A stretch of 64,000 nt of DNA from Psychromicrobium silvestre (GTDB lineage: Bacteria > Actinomycetota > Actinomycetes > Actinomycetales > Micrococcaceae), in contig NZ_JACBYQ010000002.1 in assembly GCF_013408295.1 (NCBI RefSeq), positions 124,001 through 188,000 of the forward strand. Reading direction: 5' to 3'. Position numbers and translations under genes: made by a program. Below, piece after piece: positions 1 to 8,383 of this stretch (the first letter of the stretch is position 1; each line of letters opens with the position of its first letter). Under the pieces are notes generated by a model. That model searched no databases, was not told the DNA's origin, and was given only the letters and a program-made list of their open reading frames with translations.

Positions 1-41
1 TGCGCTCGGGGCGGTAGAACCCGTCGACTCGGTGGTTTCGG

Positions 42-611
42 TCAGTTAGGTTGCTGCCATTCGCTGAGCAAAATCGAGTAGACCGCCTCGGAGGACCATT
101 CACCTTTGAGGTACCAGTTGTCTCGTAAGGTGGCTTCTCGACTCATGCCGAGTCGCTCGCAGATCTTGCGGGAGCCATCGTTAGCGGCATCCAATCGGGC
201 TTGGATTCGGCGGAACCCTAGGGTGTTAAAGGCGAGGGCGAGCACGGCGCGCGCTGCCTCGGTGGCGTAACCATGACCTTGGCCCTCCGGGGCCAAGGTC
301 CAGCCAATCTCGCCGACAAAACCGTGCTGAGCGTCGCCACCCTCTTCCCATTTGAGCGCTATTTCGCCAATCAGGCCGGGCTGATCGGCACGCTCCACCA
401 CGAAGCTGGCCCAATCTCCCTGTTTGCTGAACTCGGCACGGCTAAACCGTCCCACCCGTTCCATGCACTCGGCCAGGCTACGTGCCTCGTTGAAGAGGAA
501 CCGTGCGGTTTCCGGTAGTGACTGATAGGCGTAATAAGCCTGTAGATCCTCCGGGCTAAAACGCCGCAGCACCAGGCGTTCGGTACTCAGGGGATAAGGG
601 ATTTCCGGCAT
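42..611 (-). CDS. GNAT family N-acetyltransferase (RimJ/RimL type)
   Basis: This protein probably transfers an acetyl group from acetyl-CoA to an N-terminal or small-molecule amine; the substrate cannot be read from the sequence. The N-terminus TERLVLRRF is the usual opening strand of RimJ/RimL-type GNATs. The acetyl-CoA loop is seen in EGQGHGYATEA, and the C-terminal strand pair in RLDAANDGSRKICERLGM is also typical. I chose the ATG at 611 because a GAGGG sequence lies about 8 bases upstream; a GTG at 626 in the same frame would overlap that ribosome binding site. It lies downstream of ackA on the same strand with a short gap. It is about 190 residues, normal for the family. Confidence 0.85.
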   Translation of the reverse strand: MPEIPYPLSTERLVLRRFSPEDLQAYYAYQSLPETARFLFNEARSLAECMERVGRFSRAEFSKQGDWASFVVERADQPGLIGEIALKWEEGGDAQHGFVGEIGWTLAPEGQGHGYATEAARAVLALAFNTLGFRRIQARLDAANDGSRKICERLGMSREATLRDNWYLKGEWSSEAVYSILLSEWQQPN

Positions 612-654
612 CGATGACACCCTCACACCGTACCGCGAATCCTGCCGAAAATCC

Positions 655-1782
655 TTAGCTCTCCGGCCCCAAACGCTTCACCAGGGCTGCGGTTGCCTCG
701 GCGATGGCACGTTCTTCATCCGTGGGAATGACGAGTACCGGAACAGCCGAATCTGCAGTGCTGATAACGCGCGACTGCTTCGAACGTTCCCGGTTCGCTG
801 GCTCATCGAGCCGGACGCCAAGGGCACCGAGGCGTGCGGTCACCAGCGCCCGGAACTGCCAAGAGTTCTCTCCGATTCCCGCGGTGAACACGAGCGCCTT
901 AGCGCCACCCACCGCCACATGGTAGCCGCCGATGTACTTGGCCAGCCGGTAGCTGGTCACCGCGAGCGCCATTGCGGCTCGCTCGTCTCCGGCTTCGGCT
1001 GCCTCCACCACGGTGCGCATATCGTTGTTCCCGGCCAGGGCAAGCAACCCGGACTCTCGGTTGAGCAGCGCATCGATACGATCCGCGGAATAACCCTGCC
1101 TGGCCAGGAACACCAGGATTGAGGGGTCCAGATCACCGCTTCGGGTACCCATCACCAGCCCCTCCAGGGGAGTGAAGCCCATCGAGGTGTCGATGCTCTT
1201 ACCGGCCTGAATCGCGGTGATCGAGGCACCGTTACCAAGGTGCGCCAGCACGCCGTCGAACTGCTCCAAGGGTATTCCGAGGAAGTCCGAGGCCTGGCGG
1301 GCAACGTATTCGTGGCTGGTGCCGTGGAAGCCGTAGCGGCGGATCCCGTGCTGACTATAAAGTTCCTCCGGAACGGCATAACGCCAGGCGTGCTCGGGCA
1401 GGGTCCGGTGGAAAGCGGTGTCGAAAACCGCGACTTGCGGGAGCCGGGGCCATTTAGCAGCGATTGCTCTAATGCCCAGCACATTGGCCGGATTATGCAG
1501 GGGCGCGAGCGGGTTGAGTCGTTCAATGGCACGGGTGATTTCGGGATCGATGAGTACCGGCTCACCAAATCGCTCCCCGCCGTGCACCACTCGGTGCCCC
1601 ACCGCATCGATGTCGATCCCGCTCAGCTCCGCAGCCAATAGTTCAAGGGCCGCCGCATGATCGGCTACCTCTCCCGCGCCGATCTTTTCGATCAGCCCCT
1701 CCAGTAGCACCGTTCCGGCTTCGGTGTCTCGCACTTGATATTTCAGCGAGGAGGAACCGGAATTAATCACCAAAACGCGCAT
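655..1782 (-). CDS. ackA: Acetate kinase
   Basis: Cytosolic enzyme that interconverts acetyl phosphate plus ADP with acetate plus ATP, the second half of the Pta-AckA overflow and acetate-assimilation pathway. The N-terminus shows the acetokinase signature NSGSSSLKYQ, followed by HRVVHGG and by the second signature GFHGTSHEYV. The late motif FTAGIGENS forms part of the ATP site. At 375 residues it is slightly shorter than the roughly 400 usual in the family, with no missing motif. The start codon overlaps the pta stop by one base (TAATG, 1780-1784), so the two genes form a translationally coupled pta-ackA operon. Confidence 0.97.
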   Translation of the reverse strand: MRVLVINSGSSSLKYQVRDTEAGTVLLEGLIEKIGAGEVADHAAALELLAAELSGIDIDAVGHRVVHGGERFGEPVLIDPEITRAIERLNPLAPLHNPANVLGIRAIAAKWPRLPQVAVFDTAFHRTLPEHAWRYAVPEELYSQHGIRRYGFHGTSHEYVARQASDFLGIPLEQFDGVLAHLGNGASITAIQAGKSIDTSMGFTPLEGLVMGTRSGDLDPSILVFLARQGYSADRIDALLNRESGLLALAGNNDMRTVVEAAEAGDERAAMALAVTSYRLAKYIGGYHVAVGGAKALVFTAGIGENSWQFRALVTARLGALGVRLDEPANRERSKQSRVISTADSAVPVLVIPTDEERAIAEATAALVKRLGPES

Positions 1783-3881
1783 TACTGCTCCCCCTGGGCC
1801 TGTGTGTCCTGGGCTTGAATACCTTGGGCCTGAATGGCCGTGATCGCCACCGTGTTCACGATGTCCTCCACGGTGCAGCCCCGGGAGAGATCGTTAATCG
1901 GCTTTCGCAGGCCCTGCAGAACGGGTCCGACGGCGACCGCCCCCGAGGATTGCTGCACGGCTTTGTAGGTATTGTTCCCGGTGTTCAGATCCGGGAAGAT
2001 AAAGACGGTTGCCTGCCCAGCCACCTCGGAAGCGGGTAGTTTGGAGGCGGCGATTGAAGCATCGACGGCGGCGTCGTACTGAATCGGTCCTTCCACCGCG
2101 AGCTCGGGTTTGCGAGCCTTGACCAGTTCGGTTGCCCGACGCACCTCGTCCACCGCCCCACCGGAACCGGATTCACCGGTGGAGTATGAGAGCATCGCCA
2201 CCCTCGGTTCCACGCCGAACTGCACGGCCGTTTGCGCGGAGGCAATGGCGATATCCGCCAATTGCTCCTCATTGGGTTCGGGGTTCACCGCGCAGTCGCC
2301 GTAGACCAGAACACGATCCGGCAGCAGCATCAGGAACACCGAGGAAACAATCTTGACGCCTTCGGCGGTTTTGACAAATTCCAGGGCAGGCCGGATGGTG
2401 TTCGCAGTAGTATGCGCCGCACCGGAAACCATCCCGTCAACCACACCGAGCTGCACCATCATGGTGCCAAAATAGGATGCTTCCAGCATGATTTCCCGGG
2501 CTCGGACCACATCCATGCCCTTATGCGCACGGAGCCTGGCGTACTCCTCGGCAAAGCCTTCCAATAACTCGCTATTGGCCGGGTCGATCAGGGTGATGCC
2601 ACGCAGGTCGACGCCGTGGCTAGCCGCAAGCTCCCGCACTTGCGCCTCGGGACCAAGAATGGTCAGGTCGCAGACATCACGGCGGTGCAGAATCTCCGCG
2701 GCGCGCAAGATCCTCGGGTCCTGACCTTCAGGCAGCACAATATGCCGCCGCTCACCGCGGGCTCGCTCAATCAACTCGTGCAGGAACCGCAAGGGCGTCA
2801 TCCGCACCGGCCGTGGCAGATCCAGGCGTTCCAGTAGTTCGGCTTCATCCACCCGGTTAGACCAGGCGCCCAGGGCGGCGGCAGCCTTGCGACGCGGCGA
2901 GGACCAGATCTCGCTGCGCACCTCGCTAACCTTCTTTGCCGTTCCATAGGTGTCTTCGGGACTGTCAAAAACCGGGAAGGGTGCCCCTGCCAGCAGCGGA
3001 TAAATATGCGCATCCGGAGCCAAGCCGCCGGTCAGAATCATGCCCGAAGGAACCGGAAATTCCGGTGAGAAGGTCGATGCCAGAGTGGCGATGATGATAT
3101 CCGCCCGATCCCCCGGCACAATCACCAGAGCTCCCGGATCAAGCACCCGGAGAAAGTTGCCAACGCTCATCGCGGCAACCTTGATCGATTCAACATCGCG
3201 CTCCTGCTCGGGGCTACCGGCAATCTGCCGCAAGCCCAGGGCGGTGGCAACCTCGCCAACGGTGGGCTGAGCTATCTCGTCAATTTCCGGCAGCACGTAA
3301 ACGGCTTTGCCAGAAGCTCCGGGGCGCAGGGTCGAGGTAATTCCGGTGAGGTCTCCGGGAGCGGCCCGGTTGACCATCATGGCCAACAGCGAGCATTTTG
3401 CGGCGGCGAGTTCCTTCCTGGTGACGTCAACCGCGTCCGCTACCTCCGCCGTCGTGCGTCCCTTGGCGCTCACCACTGCCAGCACCGAACAGCCTAGATC
3501 ATTGGCCAGCCGCGCGTTTAGGTCGAATTCGACAGCAGCATCCTGCCCGGTCAGATCGGTGCCTTCCACGATCACCACGTCTACCTCGCGGGCAATCTCG
3601 CTGTAGATTCCCACGCACTGGGCGTCGATCTCCTCGCGCTGACCGGCCGCTAGCAGACCACGAGCCTGCTGCGCGCTGAGACCTGCACGGCAAACCTTCG
3701 GGCTCAGGTCGAAGCGACGAGCCACCATGGCGACCATCGGATCGTTCTCGGCGTCCTCCGCAATGGGCCTGAAGAAGCCGATTCGGTCTGCACGTCGATG
3801 CAAGGCATCAGCCAGGCCTAGGGTGATAAGCGATTTACCGGAGCCTGGCATGGCCGCACTGACATAGATTCCCTGAGTCAC
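1782..3881 (-). CDS. pta: Phosphate acetyltransferase (long form)
   Basis: Converts acetyl-CoA and phosphate to acetyl phosphate and CoA, and the reverse. The 699 residues match the long actinobacterial/enterobacterial form. It has an N-terminal BioD-like P-loop region (SAAMPGSGKSLITLGLADAL near residues 8-27), a central DRTGG region (about 210-330), and the catalytic PTA_PTB domain from about residue 370 to 690, with GMVSGAAHTTANTIRPAL and the late SYSTGESGSGG segment. The start is a GTG at 3881 with a GGGAAG stretch just upstream. The extreme C-terminus ends in a short Gln/Ala-rich repeat (QAQGIQAQDTQAQGEQ), an apparently recent low-complexity extension. Operon with ackA. Confidence 0.97.
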   Translation of the reverse strand: MTQGIYVSAAMPGSGKSLITLGLADALHRRADRIGFFRPIAEDAENDPMVAMVARRFDLSPKVCRAGLSAQQARGLLAAGQREEIDAQCVGIYSEIAREVDVVIVEGTDLTGQDAAVEFDLNARLANDLGCSVLAVVSAKGRTTAEVADAVDVTRKELAAAKCSLLAMMVNRAAPGDLTGITSTLRPGASGKAVYVLPEIDEIAQPTVGEVATALGLRQIAGSPEQERDVESIKVAAMSVGNFLRVLDPGALVIVPGDRADIIIATLASTFSPEFPVPSGMILTGGLAPDAHIYPLLAGAPFPVFDSPEDTYGTAKKVSEVRSEIWSSPRRKAAAALGAWSNRVDEAELLERLDLPRPVRMTPLRFLHELIERARGERRHIVLPEGQDPRILRAAEILHRRDVCDLTILGPEAQVRELAASHGVDLRGITLIDPANSELLEGFAEEYARLRAHKGMDVVRAREIMLEASYFGTMMVQLGVVDGMVSGAAHTTANTIRPALEFVKTAEGVKIVSSVFLMLLPDRVLVYGDCAVNPEPNEEQLADIAIASAQTAVQFGVEPRVAMLSYSTGESGSGGAVDEVRRATELVKARKPELAVEGPIQYDAAVDASIAASKLPASEVAGQATVFIFPDLNTGNNTYKAVQQSSGAVAVGPVLQGLRKPINDLSRGCTVEDIVNTVAITAIQAQGIQAQDTQAQGEQ

Positions 3882-3955
3882 CTTCCCTATCTTGCCAAAG
3901 ATGCCTCTTCAGCGAGCAGGATTGTGAGCAAAACCTCGACGGCGGCTGGCTTGCC

Positions 3956-5635
3956 TTAGCCCGGGGTACAGTTCCCGTTATTGGCCAGCAGCGAGGTCAG
4001 GGTGGCTCCGGCGGCGGCGTCCCCGTTGTACTCCGCGACGGCTAGCTGTTGCAGGTACTCCTTGGTGATCGCTGGTGCCGAAGAGGTAGTTGGCTTAGGT
4101 GTGCTGACCGGTGTTGAAGGCTTCGCCGTCGTACTCTGCGTAGTGGCTGAGCTGCTGGCCGCACTGCTGCTGGCTCCCGTGCTGCTGGCACTCGGCTTTT
4201 TCGTGGCCGAAGCGGTTTTGCCCAACAACTGCGCCACCTTTTGCTTACTGAGCGCGAAATCCGGGTAGGTGGGGAAGTCGGTCTGGCCCGGCACATTGGA
4301 CACCAGATCCGGCGGCCCGATGGTCAGCCGCTTCACCGGTTGAGACTGAGACTTCAGCGCCAGGTCTATGAAGCTGCCGATCTGGGCGGTGGAAATATCC
4401 GATTCGATGATCTGGGTCCCGGCCTTCGCGATCTCACTGAACTTGGTGAACATGGTCAGGGGGTCCATCTGTTTCACCATCGCTTGCACGATGCACTGCT
4501 GGCGTAGGTTCCGCGAATAGTCCAGCACCCACTGACGCGACCGAGAGTACCAAAGCGCCTGATAGCCGTTCAGTTTCTGCTTGCCAGGGGCAATCCAGCC
4601 TTCCGGCGGCAGGTGTACGCCACCGACGTTATCGAGCGCGGCCCCGCTGATCGGAACCCACCCTCCCGCATTGATTGTCACTCCACCCATCAGATCGATC
4701 AGATGCGCAAAGTTATCCATATCCACAATCACGTAGGCCTGCATTTTGATGCCCAGGATCTCCGAGGAGGTCTCCAGCATCGCTTGCGCCCCAGGATCCC
4801 CGGCGTTCGGATAGAGATCCTTGTACTTCTCGTTGACCTTGGCGTACAGGTTCCCGATGATGCACTGATCACCGCAATTGAAAGCGCCATCGGTGCCATC
4901 CGTGCCATCGCCATTCGTCAGCGCCGCCTTCATGGGCGAATCCGCCGGGAAGGGTGCGTTCTGCAGATTGCGCGGAATACTGATCGTGGTGATTGCCCCA
5001 CTGGTGGCGTCGATACTGATCGCCATGATGCTGTCCGGGCGACGGCCCTCGCGGTCTGCCCCCGCGTCTCCGCCCATCATCAGGATGTTGTAGCGGCCAT
5101 CAACGGGATTCAAGAGCGGCTTCACCGGAGTCCGGCCATCTGCGGTGGCTGGACCGGTGAAGATATCTCCCAGCGCGCTCCGACCGATATTGATGAGATA
5201 AGCCGCATAGGCCGTGCTGCCACTGGTGAGAACCAAAAGCGGCACCAGCACCGCGATCACGCCGATTTTCATGCCGCGGCTCAAAAGCGGGAATCGAATC
5301 AGCCGTAACAGATCGAGATAGGTCACCAGATACCACAAGGAGATAACCAGCAGGCAGACAATCAAGATCATCGAGTTCACCGGATGGGTGAGCAGGGTGA
5401 TCAGCCAACGCCGATCGGTCGCTGCGGAAAGGCCAACGTAAGTCGCACCCGCCCACATCGCGGCCGGTACCGCTAGAAAAGCCCAGCGCACCGGGTGTTT
5501 ACCGCGGAGGAAATGAACGATGCCGGGGAAGAAAGCGTTGAGCACCAGGAAGCTAAAGATTGACCTGGACGCAGGCACCCCGTCAATCGACTTGAGGTGC
5601 CGAGGCGTAGCACGACCAGCCGACCTGCGTCCCAT
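3956..5635 (-). CDS. LytR-CpsA-Psr (LCP) family protein
   Basis: LCP proteins transfer undecaprenyl-linked glycopolymers, such as arabinogalactan-like or teichoic polymers, onto peptidoglycan at the outer face of the membrane. The first 150 residues carry several hydrophobic segments, more than the single anchor of classical LCP proteins, and the catalytic domain follows at about 190-420. Visible motifs are YNILMMGGDAGADREGRRPD (binding of the pyrophosphate lipid head) and ISIPRNLQ. Charged residues of the active groove follow in WYSRSRQWVLDYSRNLRQQ. A Ser/Thr/Ala/Pro-rich low-complexity tail fills about 465-525 and probably lies in the cell wall. The ATG at 5635 is preceded by AAGAAGG. The exact polymer is unknown. 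Confidence 0.92.
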   Translation of the reverse strand: MGRRSAGRATPRHLKSIDGVPASRSIFSFLVLNAFFPGIVHFLRGKHPVRWAFLAVPAAMWAGATYVGLSAATDRRWLITLLTHPVNSMILIVCLLVISLWYLVTYLDLLRLIRFPLLSRGMKIGVIAVLVPLLVLTSGSTAYAAYLINIGRSALGDIFTGPATADGRTPVKPLLNPVDGRYNILMMGGDAGADREGRRPDSIMAISIDATSGAITTISIPRNLQNAPFPADSPMKAALTNGDGTDGTDGAFNCGDQCIIGNLYAKVNEKYKDLYPNAGDPGAQAMLETSSEILGIKMQAYVIVDMDNFAHLIDLMGGVTINAGGWVPISGAALDNVGGVHLPPEGWIAPGKQKLNGYQALWYSRSRQWVLDYSRNLRQQCIVQAMVKQMDPLTMFTKFSEIAKAGTQIIESDISTAQIGSFIDLALKSQSQPVKRLTIGPPDLVSNVPGQTDFPTYPDFALSKQKVAQLLGKTASATKKPSASSTGASSSAASSSATTQSTTAKPSTPVSTPKPTTSSAPAITKEYLQQLAVAEYNGDAAAGATLTSLLANNGNCTPG

Positions 5636-5834
5636 CTGCTACCTTCTTCCGACCACCCACCCCTGGGTCCAGCTCATAAATGATTGCGATCGCATTTGAC
5701 ACGGATCTGAGTGAAGCCTACCGGATTCAAGTGCCAAGTTACCTCGTCGACGGTGGCAGCCGGGAATCGCTGTCAGCCGACTCATAGTTTCCGGTTAGTG
5801 AGATGCTCTTGACCTCAACCCGGATTCGCGATTA
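5636..5834. other. Divergent intergenic region between LCP gene and paaI
   Basis: About 200 bases separate the leftward LCP gene from the rightward paa operon. I see no open frame worth calling and no clear RNA gene here. It must hold the LCP promoter and the paaI-paaK-tetR promoter. The part next to paaI carries the operator listed separately. Confidence 0.5.
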
Positions 5835-5858
5835 CCTAATGAACATTCGGTAAGTAAT
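5835..5858. promoter_or_regulatory. Candidate PaaR (TetR) operator upstream of paaI
   Basis: The right part reads GAACATTCGGTAAGTAAT (5841-5858). Aligned with the near-perfect palindrome in front of paaZ (13002-13025) it matches at 15 of 18 positions. The flanking ATTAC at 5831-5835 mirrors GTAAT at 5854-5858. It sits only a few bases before the GGAGG of paaI, so a bound repressor would block transcription of the paaI-paaK-tetR operon. The left half is degenerate. Confidence 0.65.
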
Positions 5859-5872
5859 TCTTGGAGGCTCCA

Positions 5873-6301
5873 GTGACACATCCCATGCTCGCCCACGACG
5901 CAGCCTCATCCTGGCTAGGCATCACCATTGACGAACTGGCCGATGGCCATGCCGCACTGTCAATGACCCTGCGTCCGGAAATGATGAACGGCTTTGGCGT
6001 GAGCCACGGCGGGATGATCTTTGCCTTCGCCGATTCTGCCTTTGCCTTCGCCTGCAATCCGCTTGATGCCGACGGGTCCACGCAGACCGTCGCCTCCGGG
6101 GTGGATGTGAACTTTCTGGCCCCTTCCTATGCGGGTCAAAAGCTACGGGCGATTGCCAGCCGCCGAGCTGCCACCGGACGTAGCGGCCTCTATGATGTTC
6201 AAGTTTTTGCCCAACAAGAAGACGGCGCGGAACAGCTCATTGCCGAATTCCGGGGCCGCTCACGCACGGTCCCAGCCCGTTCCGGAAAGGAAACACGATG
6301 A
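5873..6301 (+). CDS. paaI: Hydroxyphenylacetyl-CoA thioesterase PaaI
   Basis: Hotdog-fold thioesterase that hydrolyses dead-end or intermediate CoA thioesters of the phenylacetate pathway and so frees CoA. The core motif NGFGVSHGGMIFAFADSAFA, with its conserved Asn, His-Gly-Gly and Asp, is the PaaI signature; the second half has the usual VDVNFLAPSYAGQKLRA strand. The frame is open from a TTG at 5861, but a GGAGG at 5863-5867 lies five bases before the GTG at 5873, which I take as the start (142 residues). The stop overlaps the paaK ATG by four bases. First gene of the paaI-paaK-tetR operon. Confidence 0.92.
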   Translation: MTHPMLAHDAASSWLGITIDELADGHAALSMTLRPEMMNGFGVSHGGMIFAFADSAFAFACNPLDADGSTQTVASGVDVNFLAPSYAGQKLRAIASRRAATGRSGLYDVQVFAQQEDGAEQLIAEFRGRSRTVPARSGKETR

Positions 6302-7617
6302 CCGAGTCACAAAACCCCGAGCCGAAGAATTCCGAGACCGAGTTCTTCGACCGCGAGCGCATCGAAGCATTGCAGCTACGCCGACTCCAGCACACTCTCT
6401 CCTACGCCTATCAGCGCGTACCGCTGTACCAGCGGAAATTCGATGCGGCCGGGGTGCGCCCCGAGGACCTGCGTACATTGGCGGATCTACAGCACTTCCC
6501 CTTCACCACGAAGGATGATCTGCGCAATGAATACCCCTTCGGCATGTTCGCGGTCCCCCAACAGGAAGTGGCCCGAATTCATGCCTCTTCCGGAACAACC
6601 GGTAAGCCCACCGTAGTGGGCTACACCTCGAACGACCTGCGTAACTGGGCGGACCTGGTAGCCCGCTCGATGCGGGCTTCCGGAGCACGTCCCGAGCATA
6701 AGGTACACATCGCCTACGGCTACGGGCTGTTCACTGGAGGTCTGGGCGCCCACTACGGTGCAGAGGCTCTGGGCACCACGGTGATCCCGATGTCCGGCGG
6801 CCAGACCGAAAAGCAGCTTCAGCTCATCCTGGACTTCGAACCCGATGTCATCATGTGCACCCCGACCTATCTGCTCACCATCATGGACGCCTTCACCCAC
6901 CGTGGCATTGATCCGCGGAGCACCTCGCTCAAATACGCTATCTGCGGTGCCGAACCTTGGACCGAGGAGATGCGTCAGGAGCTGGAAGCCGGAATGGGTC
7001 TGGACGCCTGTGATATCTACGGGCTTTCCGAGGTGATGGGCCCCGGTGTCGCCGGAGAATTCGTGCAAAGCAAGGACGGCAGCCACCTTTGGGAGGATCA
7101 TTTCCGACCCGAAATCATCGATCCCTTCGACCATTCAACCGTGCTGCCCGACGGCGAATCCGGAGAGCTGGTGTTCACCACGCTGACCAAGGAAGCGCTG
7201 CCGATTATCCGCTACCGGACCAAGGATCTGAGCAGTTTGCTTCCCGGCACCGAACGCCCAGGAATGCGGAGAATGAGCCGGATCAGCGGTCGCAGTGACG
7301 ACATGATCATTCTGCGCGGCGTCAATCTCTTCCCCTCTCAAATCGAGGAGATCGCACTGCGGATTCCCGCGCTCAGCCCACACTTCCAACTCGAGATCAG
7401 CAGGCCCGCCGGCCAGCGGATGGACGAGCTCACCATTAAGATCGAACCTCGCCCGGAGTCGAGCAGTGTGGAACGGGAGGCGGCTGCACTGCAGCTTCGG
7501 AAAGAGATCAAGGTACAGATCGGCTCGACGGCGGTCATTGCCGTTGTTGAGCCAGGGAGCCTTGAGCGATCCAACGGTAAGTTACGCCGCGTCTATGACT
7601 TGCGTACCGCGCGATGA
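6298..7617 (+). CDS. paaK: Phenylacetate-CoA ligase
   Basis: ATP- and CoA-dependent ligase that makes phenylacetyl-CoA, the first committed step of phenylacetate degradation. At 439 residues it has the usual length. The adenylation P-loop is ASSGTTGKPTVVGYT (about 99-113), followed by the A5-like YGLSEVMGPGVAGE segment. Next come YRTKDLS and the hinge region GRSDDMIILRGVNLFPSQIE typical of PaaK rather than of generic acyl-CoA ligases. The start overlaps the paaI stop and the stop overlaps the tetR start (ATGA at 7614-7617), so the three genes are translationally coupled. Confidence 0.97.
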   Translation: MTESQNPEPKNSETEFFDRERIEALQLRRLQHTLSYAYQRVPLYQRKFDAAGVRPEDLRTLADLQHFPFTTKDDLRNEYPFGMFAVPQQEVARIHASSGTTGKPTVVGYTSNDLRNWADLVARSMRASGARPEHKVHIAYGYGLFTGGLGAHYGAEALGTTVIPMSGGQTEKQLQLILDFEPDVIMCTPTYLLTIMDAFTHRGIDPRSTSLKYAICGAEPWTEEMRQELEAGMGLDACDIYGLSEVMGPGVAGEFVQSKDGSHLWEDHFRPEIIDPFDHSTVLPDGESGELVFTTLTKEALPIIRYRTKDLSSLLPGTERPGMRRMSRISGRSDDMIILRGVNLFPSQIEEIALRIPALSPHFQLEISRPAGQRMDELTIKIEPRPESSSVEREAAALQLRKEIKVQIGSTAVIAVVEPGSLERSNGKLRRVYDLRTAR

Positions 7618-8210
7618 GCAGCCCGGCCCGTCGGGGCAGACCCGGATACGATCAGGACGCGGTCCTACAGATCGCCGTTGAAGCCTTCAACCTGCACGGC
7701 TACGAAGCGACCTCGATGGGACTCCTGGCCGAGAAACTGGGTGTCTCCAAATCGGCGATTTATCACCATGTAGCCAGCAAGGAAGCACTGCTGGAGCTGG
7801 CCCTCGAGCAGGCGCTTGGTGGGCTCGAAGCACTTCTGACCGAGCCAGCTGCACTGGAGGGGCCGGCCGATAGTCGATTGGAACACGTCTTACGCGGCAC
7901 CATCGGCGTACTCGTGGACAAATTACCCTATGTCACCCTGCTGCTCCGACTACGCGGAAACACCGAGATGGAACGGGAAGCCCTGCGTCGCCGTCGTGAC
8001 TTCGACCGGGAGGTCTCTTCCTTGGTCGAGGCGGCCCAATCCGCGGGTTCGCTGCGGTCCGATGTGGATGCCAGAATCGCCGAGCGTTTGCTCTTCGGAA
8101 CGATCAATTCAATTGTTGAGTGGTACCGCCCAGAAGGGCCACTGAGCGCCGAAGAACTCGCCGACCAGGTCATCGCCATGGTGTTCAACGGGCTGCACGC
8201 GCAAAGCTAA
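7614..8210 (+). CDS. paaR: TetR/AcrR regulator, probable PaaR of the phenylacetate regulon
   Basis: Predicted dimeric repressor with an N-terminal helix-turn-helix at residues about 15-60 (AFNLHGYEATSMGLLAEKLG, then VSKSAIYHHVASKEALLELA) and a TetR_C ligand domain in the rest. It is the third cistron of paaI-paaK-tetR. TetR-family PaaR proteins are known to repress paa genes in other actinobacteria and to be released by phenylacetyl-CoA; I infer the same here from the operon and from three related palindromes in front of paaI, paaZ and the thiolase operon. If so it is autoregulated. The name paaR is by context, since the ligand cannot be read from sequence. Confidence 0.85.
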   Translation: MSSPARRGRPGYDQDAVLQIAVEAFNLHGYEATSMGLLAEKLGVSKSAIYHHVASKEALLELALEQALGGLEALLTEPAALEGPADSRLEHVLRGTIGVLVDKLPYVTLLLRLRGNTEMEREALRRRRDFDREVSSLVEAAQSAGSLRSDVDARIAERLLFGTINSIVEWYRPEGPLSAEELADQVIAMVFNGLHAQS

Positions 8211-8280
8211 AAACCATCCTGAATATGACCCCGGATTGAAACATTTCGATCCTGGACATTTGTCAAGACAGCTCCTCGGG

Positions 8281-8379
8281 GGTAAGTTGCTACCCAATGA
8301 GTCGGGCGATTGACTGCTCGACTCGTCGGCAAGTTGGGGCTGCCGAGGGAGGCCTCCCCCAATGAGACTCAAGGAGGAG
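8281..8379 (+). promoter_or_regulatory. Structured 5' leader of the MFS transporter gene
   Basis: The 170-base gap before the transporter contains successive stem-loops. GGGT/ACCC arms lie near 8280-8294. GAGTCG (8299-8304) pairs with CGACTC (8319-8324). A compound hairpin has TTGGGG (8334-8339) pairing with CCCCAA (8357-8362) and GAGG/CCTC inside it. The ribosome binding site AAGGAGGAG follows at 8371-8379. I cannot match this to a riboswitch class I know. No run of T follows the last hairpin, so control, if any, is not obviously by intrinsic termination. Confidence 0.4.
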
Positions 8380-8383
8380 CGCC

